In this document: positions 59,913-64,000 of the stretch, in pieces | How positions within the stretch are numbered: the stretch's first letter is position 1 | Layout of the letters: every line of letters begins with the position of its first letter | Assembly (NCBI GenBank): GCA_964552945.1 | Contig: CAZKIP010000003.1 | Span: 75,672 to 139,671 of the forward strand | Origin: CAZEAB01 sp964552945 | GTDB taxonomy: Archaea; Nanobdellota; Nanobdellia; Woesearchaeales; GW2011-AR9 | DNA length: 64,000 nucleotides | Direction of reading: 5' to 3' | The notes under the pieces: model-generated | What the model was told of the DNA's origin: nothing | What the model saw: only the letters and a program-made list of their open reading frames with translations | Database searches by the model: none | Translations under genes and position numbers: made by a program

Positions 59913-61802
59913 ATGATTCCAAAAAATAATAATAAAAATAAAAATAATGACATCAGAAAAATAATGAGGGGTTTCCCCCCTCACATAAAATTGGAACATG
60001 GACTTAAAGGAATAGCGTTTGTAGGGATACATATGCAACCTATCTGTAATTTTCGTTGCAAGAAATGCTTCATTGGAGAGATGAGCAGTAAGAAGAATAG
60101 TAACGCCCTTTCAATGAAAGAGATTGAAAAATTTTTGAAGAACTCTAAGAAAGCTGGTGCAAAAGTTTTAGGACTTACTGGCTTAGGCGAACCATTAATG
60201 GATCGAAAAATTAATGAGGTAATAAGTTTAGCTAACAAACTTGGTTTTTTAATTCATTTAGTTACGAATGGAAGTTTATTGACAAGAAAAAAGTTAGAGT
60301 TTCTTAAAAATAACAATGTGACTTTGATGATCAGTTTTGATACTTTAGACTCTAAAATGTTTGCTGAACTTTCTGGAACTAGTGAAAGGATGTTTGAGAA
60401 AGTTAAAACTAATTTGAAACTTGCTCAAGAAGTTTTCAAAGGCACTGCAAAAGTAAAACAAATAGGCAAATCAAAAGTAAAGATTTTTCGTTTAGGTGTC
60501 CATTCCACCATAAGTGAAGATAATGTTGATCAGATTGAAAAGATAGAAGGGTTACTTAACCCAGAGGTTACTTTTTTCAGCGTGTCACCTTTGGCCGATA
60601 TTGCTTCTGCTAGTGAGAATCAATTAAAAATTGCAGAAACTCTAAGTAAGCAACTTAGTGAGAAACATTTAGTTGTTGTGGACAATCCTAAAACTGGTAA
60701 AGGGATTTGTGGTTTTTTCAATTTTGGTTTAGATTTGAATTTTGATGGCGAGATATTGTTAGATGCACATGCCATAGAATCAAGAAATCTTTTGTCCAAT
60801 ATTAGGGACTTCGATTTTGATGTAAAGCAAGCATTTGACCAGACAAAAAAGGTTAAGCAAGATTTTGTAAACCGCTTTTTGGAAGGTTTTTGTCCAGTGA
60901 GAAGTCCAAAAATAAATCTTTTCTTGCAGGAGAAGAAGAAAGAAAAGGAGCTTAAGAAGAAAATAATTCAAGCAATAAAAGACAAGGAGTGTCTTTTAAA
61001 GTTTGCATATATTAGAGAGGGAGCAAGCAAATTCATCAAGGTAATGGATAGTCCAGAATATTTAACTGCAAGAAGAGAAATTGAATTGATTGAGAAAAAC
61101 CGCCATTTAATTGAGAATTTCATTGGTGAAAATGATCTTGTTATTTTGGGCGCTGGAGATGGTAGAAAATTAAAAACTTTTATCCATAAAGGCAGAAAAA
61201 CAAAAATAATTGATTTAAGTCCAGAAATGATTGCTCTATCTAAAAATAGATTAGTCTCTGGTCCAGAATTTGTTGAAGCAGATTTTGAAAAGATTGATTT
61301 TAAGAAATTTAATGAGGGGAGCGTTTTTGTAATTTTAGGTAATACTCTTGGAAATGTTAGTAACATAGAACACTTTTTAAGTAAAATTAAAGGAGTAAAA
61401 AATGCAAAAATGATTCTTGGAGTTGAACTATTGAAAAAGGTCGACGATAAGATAATTAAAAAGATTGTAGAAGCCTATGACAATGAAACTGGGTTCCAGT
61501 TTATATTTACGCCTTTGGAATTATTGGGAATTAAAAGAAAGCATGGGATTATTAAAGTAAAATTTAATGAGACTCTTGGTCGTATAGAGGAATTTTTTGA
61601 ATTTAAAGATCCAGTTGCCTTGAACAATTTGGCGAGAGAATCTAAATTTCCAGAAAATCATCTTAAACGCATTTTTTTGTCTGTATCTTCAAAATTAACG
61701 CAGAAGGGATTTAACTCTTTGCTAGAAGAAAAAGGGTTTAAAATTGAAAAGAAATTTAGAAAAGGAACCAATTTTATTTTTTATTTGGTTTCTAATACTT
61801 AG
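59913..61802 (+). CDS. radical SAM enzyme fused to an EgtD-like methyltransferase
   Basis: 629 residues. Residues ~35-300 are a radical SAM domain: CNFRCKKCF (CxxxCxxC for the 4Fe-4S cluster, near residue 46), TGLGEPLMD, VTNGSLL and SFDTLD, with an extra Cys pair region (KGICGFFNF, FLEGFCPVRSP) that could bind an auxiliary site. Residues ~380-629 resemble EgtD/histidine-specific methyltransferases: YLTARREIELIEKN, VILGAGDGRKLKTFI, IDLSPEMIALS, FVILGNTLGNVSN, YDNETGFQFIFTPLELLGI. EgtD makes trimethyl-histidine. Such a fusion could modify a peptide or amino acid. Function unknown. Confidence 0.82.
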   Translation: MIPKNNNKNKNNDIRKIMRGFPPHIKLEHGLKGIAFVGIHMQPICNFRCKKCFIGEMSSKKNSNALSMKEIEKFLKNSKKAGAKVLGLTGLGEPLMDRKINEVISLANKLGFLIHLVTNGSLLTRKKLEFLKNNNVTLMISFDTLDSKMFAELSGTSERMFEKVKTNLKLAQEVFKGTAKVKQIGKSKVKIFRLGVHSTISEDNVDQIEKIEGLLNPEVTFFSVSPLADIASASENQLKIAETLSKQLSEKHLVVVDNPKTGKGICGFFNFGLDLNFDGEILLDAHAIESRNLLSNIRDFDFDVKQAFDQTKKVKQDFVNRFLEGFCPVRSPKINLFLQEKKKEKELKKKIIQAIKDKECLLKFAYIREGASKFIKVMDSPEYLTARREIELIEKNRHLIENFIGENDLVILGAGDGRKLKTFIHKGRKTKIIDLSPEMIALSKNRLVSGPEFVEADFEKIDFKKFNEGSVFVILGNTLGNVSNIEHFLSKIKGVKNAKMILGVELLKKVDDKIIKKIVEAYDNETGFQFIFTPLELLGIKRKHGIIKVKFNETLGRIEEFFEFKDPVALNNLARESKFPENHLKRIFLSVSSKLTQKGFNSLLEEKGFKIEKKFRKGTNFIFYLVSNT

Positions 61803-61832
61803 TTTTGCTTAATGGATTACTGAAAGATTAAT

Positions 61833-61840
61833 TTTATATA
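61833..61840 (+). promoter_or_regulatory. TATA box of the HIT-like gene pair
   Basis: TTTTATATA is centred 26 bases before the ATG at 61862; leaderless layout. Confidence 0.6.
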
Positions 61841-61861
61841 GTTTCTTTCATTTGATTCATC

Positions 61862-62689
61862 ATGCCGGAACAAGAGATGACCGAAGAGCAGAGGAAGGAG
61901 CTAGAAGAAAAACTAAAAAATATGTCTCCAGAGGAGATTGCTGCCTTACAGAAACAACAATGTATTTTTTGTCAAATAATTGAAGGAAAAGTGCCTTCAA
62001 AGAAAGTTTATGAAGATGACAAATGTATGGCAGTTTTAGATATAAATCCAGCTGCTAAAGGACATATTCTACTTTTACCAAAAGAACATTATGTAATTAT
62101 GCCTCAAGTTGAAGACGATTTAATCTCACACTTATATGTTATAGCAAAGAAATTATCTAACACTTTAATTAAGGGGTTAAAGGTTGGAGGAACTACTTTT
62201 TTTATTGCCAATGGGTTGGTTGCTGGTCAAAAAGCGCAACATTTTATGATCCATATAATCCCAAGAAAGGATGGCGATGAACTATTTAAGTTATCAGAGA
62301 AACTAATTGATGAGAATGTTTTGCAAATGGCTAGAGATGCTATTCAAGAGAAGGTTGATTCATTGATGGGAGTTGAGAGAAAAGAAGTTAAAGTTTCTGA
62401 AGAGGATGTTGAGGAAGAAGAGAAACCTAAAAAGAAAAAGAAAGCTAAAAAGAAAGTAGTTAAGAAAGAGGAACCAGAGGAATCGGAAGAACCTGAGGAA
62501 TCAGATGAACCTGAAGAAACTCCTGATTCAGAAGAAACTGTAGAACAAGATAATGAAGAACCAGATGATGAAGATACCGATGATGAAGTAGACGATAATT
62601 CCAATGAACTGGAAGATGAAGATGCTGAGGATGAACCAGAAGCCATTGGAGATTTTTCTCTAGATGATATAGCGGGGTTATTCAAATGA
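61862..62689 (+). CDS. HIT-domain protein with altered triad and acidic tail
   Basis: 275 residues. Residues ~30-150 are a HIT domain with a CIFC zinc-type pair, KKVYEDDKCMAVLDINPAAKGHILLLPKEHY, and AQHFMIHIIPR near residue 127. In active HIT enzymes this is HxHxH; here it reads H-F-M-I-H, so the central nucleophilic His is Met. Residues ~175-265 are a very acidic, Glu/Asp/Pro-rich, low-complexity tail with a basic KKKKKAKKKVVKK patch. It may bind nucleotides without hydrolysing them. It overlaps the next HIT gene by 4 bases. Confidence 0.85.
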   Translation: MPEQEMTEEQRKELEEKLKNMSPEEIAALQKQQCIFCQIIEGKVPSKKVYEDDKCMAVLDINPAAKGHILLLPKEHYVIMPQVEDDLISHLYVIAKKLSNTLIKGLKVGGTTFFIANGLVAGQKAQHFMIHIIPRKDGDELFKLSEKLIDENVLQMARDAIQEKVDSLMGVERKEVKVSEEDVEEEEKPKKKKKAKKKVVKKEEPEESEEPEESDEPEETPDSEETVEQDNEEPDDEDTDDEVDDNSNELEDEDAEDEPEAIGDFSLDDIAGLFK

Positions 62690-63192
62690 GCTGTGATTAT
62701 TGCGATATAAAAAACAAAGAGAATTATTACGTCCTCTATGAGGACGAACATGTCGTAGCAGCTTTAAGAGATAGTGCTTTAACTCCCGGTCAGATTTCAA
62801 TTTTTCCAAAGAAACATTTTACAATCCTTGAACAAGTACCTAAAGAAATATTGGCAAAATGTGCTGTTTTGTCAAACAAAGTTAGTGTAGCAGTTTTTGA
62901 AGGATTGGATAGTAAAGGCACCAATGTGTTAATTCAAAATGGTCTTACTGCCGGTCAGAAAAGGTCTCATTTTGGTATAGAAATTGTTCCAAGAAGAGAG
63001 GGTGATGGGTTAAATTTTGAATGGGAACCAAAACAAGTCTCTGAAGATGAGATGGATAGAATGGCTTCCTTGCTCAAAGAAACTTTAGAAATGAAAGAAG
63101 AACCTGTTTCTGATGAAGAAGAAAAAGATAAGGAAGAGGATGGTGAGGAGAAGGAGAATTATCTTCTGAAATCCTTAGATAGGATACCTTAG
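62686..63192 (+). CDS. second HIT-like protein lacking the histidine triad
   Basis: 168 residues, starting in the ATGA overlap with its paralogue. It keeps the fold: CDYCDIKNKENYYVLYEDEHVVAALRDSALTPGQISIFPKKHF and GTNVLIQNGLTAGQKRSHFGIEIVPRREGDG. The triad position is H-F-G-I-E, with only the first His left. A CxxC pair is at residues 3-6. The C-terminus is acidic but shorter. The two probably form a heterodimer; HIT proteins are usually dimers. This is inference. Confidence 0.82.
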   Translation: MSCDYCDIKNKENYYVLYEDEHVVAALRDSALTPGQISIFPKKHFTILEQVPKEILAKCAVLSNKVSVAVFEGLDSKGTNVLIQNGLTAGQKRSHFGIEIVPRREGDGLNFEWEPKQVSEDEMDRMASLLKETLEMKEEPVSDEEEKDKEEDGEEKENYLLKSLDRIP

Positions 63193-63211
63193 TTTTAAAA
63201 ATATAAATTTT

Positions 63212-63886
63212 TTATTCTTTTTCCCATACCTGTTTCTTATAATCAGCTCTTCCAGAACCTTTTTCATAACTATAATATGCCGCAGCTCTTTTCTTATAAT
63301 AATCTTGATGGTAATCTTCTGCTGGATAAAAAGTGGTTAGTTTGAGGATTTTTGTCACAATTGGTTTTGAGAATTTTTTAGATTTTTCAAGAGCCGTTTT
63401 AGATTTTTCAGCTAGTATTTTTTCTTCTTGATTACGATAGAAAATGGCGGTTTTGTATTGTGAACCTTTATCGGCGAACTGACCTTGATCATCTGTTGGA
63501 TCTATTTGTCTCCAAAAAATTTCAATTAATTTTTCATAACTTATCTTTTTGGGGTCGTAATAAACTTGTACAACTTCTAAATGGCCGGTAGTTCCGGAAG
63601 AAACTTCTCCATAAGTGGGATTCGCTTTGTCTCCTCCCATATATCCGGAAATAACTTCAGCTACACCATCTTCTTCTTGGAAAGCAGCTTCCATGCACCA
63701 GAAACATCCCCCAGCAAAAGTAGCAATTTCATAATCATCCAAATTAATCTCTCCATTAATATCATCATTGATCTTTCCATTGATTTCATCATTAATTTGA
63801 TTATTTACTTGTTGTTGTGCTTCAGGAATTTTGCAACTAATCAAAACAAGTGGAATCAATAGTAAAAATAGACTCTTTTTTAGCAT
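63212..63886 (-). CDS. msrA: lipoprotein-type peptide methionine sulfoxide reductase A
   Basis: 224 residues. A signal sequence with a lipobox-like LISC lies at residues 1-18, followed by imperfect repeats of (N/D)xINxE type (residues ~28-48), then MsrA: FAGGCFWCMEAAF (catalytic Cys), GYMGGDKANPTYGEVSSGTTGHLEVVQVYYDP, and TTFYPAEDYHQDYY. It repairs oxidised Met; the signal places it outside the membrane, so it would protect envelope proteins. The style is bacterial, suggesting transfer. Confidence 0.9.
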   Translation of the reverse strand: MLKKSLFLLLIPLVLISCKIPEAQQQVNNQINDEINGKINDDINGEINLDDYEIATFAGGCFWCMEAAFQEEDGVAEVISGYMGGDKANPTYGEVSSGTTGHLEVVQVYYDPKKISYEKLIEIFWRQIDPTDDQGQFADKGSQYKTAIFYRNQEEKILAEKSKTALEKSKKFSKPIVTKILKLTTFYPAEDYHQDYYKKRAAAYYSYEKGSGRADYKKQVWEKE

Positions 63887-63930
63887 TCTCTGTAAAAGGT
63901 ATTTTAATATTTAAATTATTCTATTTAGAA

Positions 63931-64000
63931 GGCTCCGTAGAAACCCCCAATAATCTTTGTATTAGGGCACGGCACATCCTACGAGATAAACTAAATTTAT
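63931..64000 (+). mobile_element. MITE-like insertion D, cut by the window edge
   Basis: Begins GGCTCCGTAGAAACC, a typical-looking terminal repeat, then CTTTGTATTA and GGGCACGGC (63965-63973) with ACATCC after it, matching the left half of elements A-C. The right half lies outside the window, so neither the inverted end nor a target duplication can be checked. Confidence 0.5.

Noticed and set aside
62344..62751. Serine-rich frame opposite the acidic tail of the first HIT protein
   Set aside because: It is the mirror of a Glu/Asp-rich repeat region; composition alone keeps the opposite strand open.
1..64000. CRISPR arrays or cas genes
   Set aside because: No regularly spaced direct repeats and no Cas-type protein were seen.

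Overview
This window is AT-rich archaeal DNA, most likely from a DPANN lineage (Pacearchaeota/Woesearchaeota-like). The reasons are: a RadB recombinase paralogue, ribosomal protein uS2, an AglB/STT3 oligosaccharyltransferase, an MBF1-type zinc-ribbon/HTH protein, an S-layer protein with an archaeal signal peptide, RNase HII, a tRNA gene with bulge-helix-bulge introns, and many genes whose TATA box sits about 25-27 bases before the start codon (leaderless mRNAs). The lineage is an inference; the archaeal domain assignment is strong.

Layout. (1) Bases 1-22735 are a large surface-glycan cluster: kinase-like and GT-B-like proteins, a carbamoyltransferase with a short SxtJ-like partner, an SGNH hydrolase, nucleotide-sugar epimerases and a dehydrogenase, tandem DegT aminotransferases, a TIGR04372-type glycosyltransferase, and several unusual gene fusions. 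Two fusions, kinase+isomerase (8574-10211) and nucleotidyltransferase+phosphatase (21668-22735), together supply the four enzyme types needed to make an NDP-heptose from sedoheptulose 7-phosphate. (2) 22732-26247 is a patch of small accessory genes: P-loop kinase, HD hydrolase, EEP hydrolase and unknowns. (3) 26313-37263 is a protein-glycosylation block: GT4 (frameshifted), DUF2304, GT2, AglB, a processive GT2 and two GT-C-like membrane proteins. (4) 37478-43780 holds RadB, uS2, a YvcK/CofD-like protein, an HAD phosphatase, a sugar nucleotidyltransferase, a HemK methyltransferase-kinase fusion and a truncated Hel308-like helicase. (5) 44160-46799 is the S-layer gene with a long leader and a hairpin terminator. 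(6) 47107-59626 holds transport genes, a three-intron tRNA-Val, a small-molecule methyltransferase, a conserved unknown/coiled-coil/TIM-barrel group interrupted by a 100-N gap, a minimal nucleotidyltransferase, and both RNase HII and RNase HIII. (7) 59913-63886 holds a radical SAM-EgtD-like fusion, two HIT-like proteins that have lost the histidine triad, and a lipoprotein MsrA.

Four short, non-coding, palindromic insertions (37312, 46889, 50565, and one cut by the right edge at 63931) behave like MITEs. Three have target-site duplications. Their terminal repeats fall into at least three types, yet all carry the same GCACGGC-type core on the same strand. In the three complete copies this core folds as an inner hairpin within an outer stem whose sequence changes while pairing is kept. 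Together with the three-intron tRNA-Val and a recurrent pattern of tiny upstream reading frames before uS2, an HAD phosphatase and the S-layer gene, these are the most unusual features of the window.
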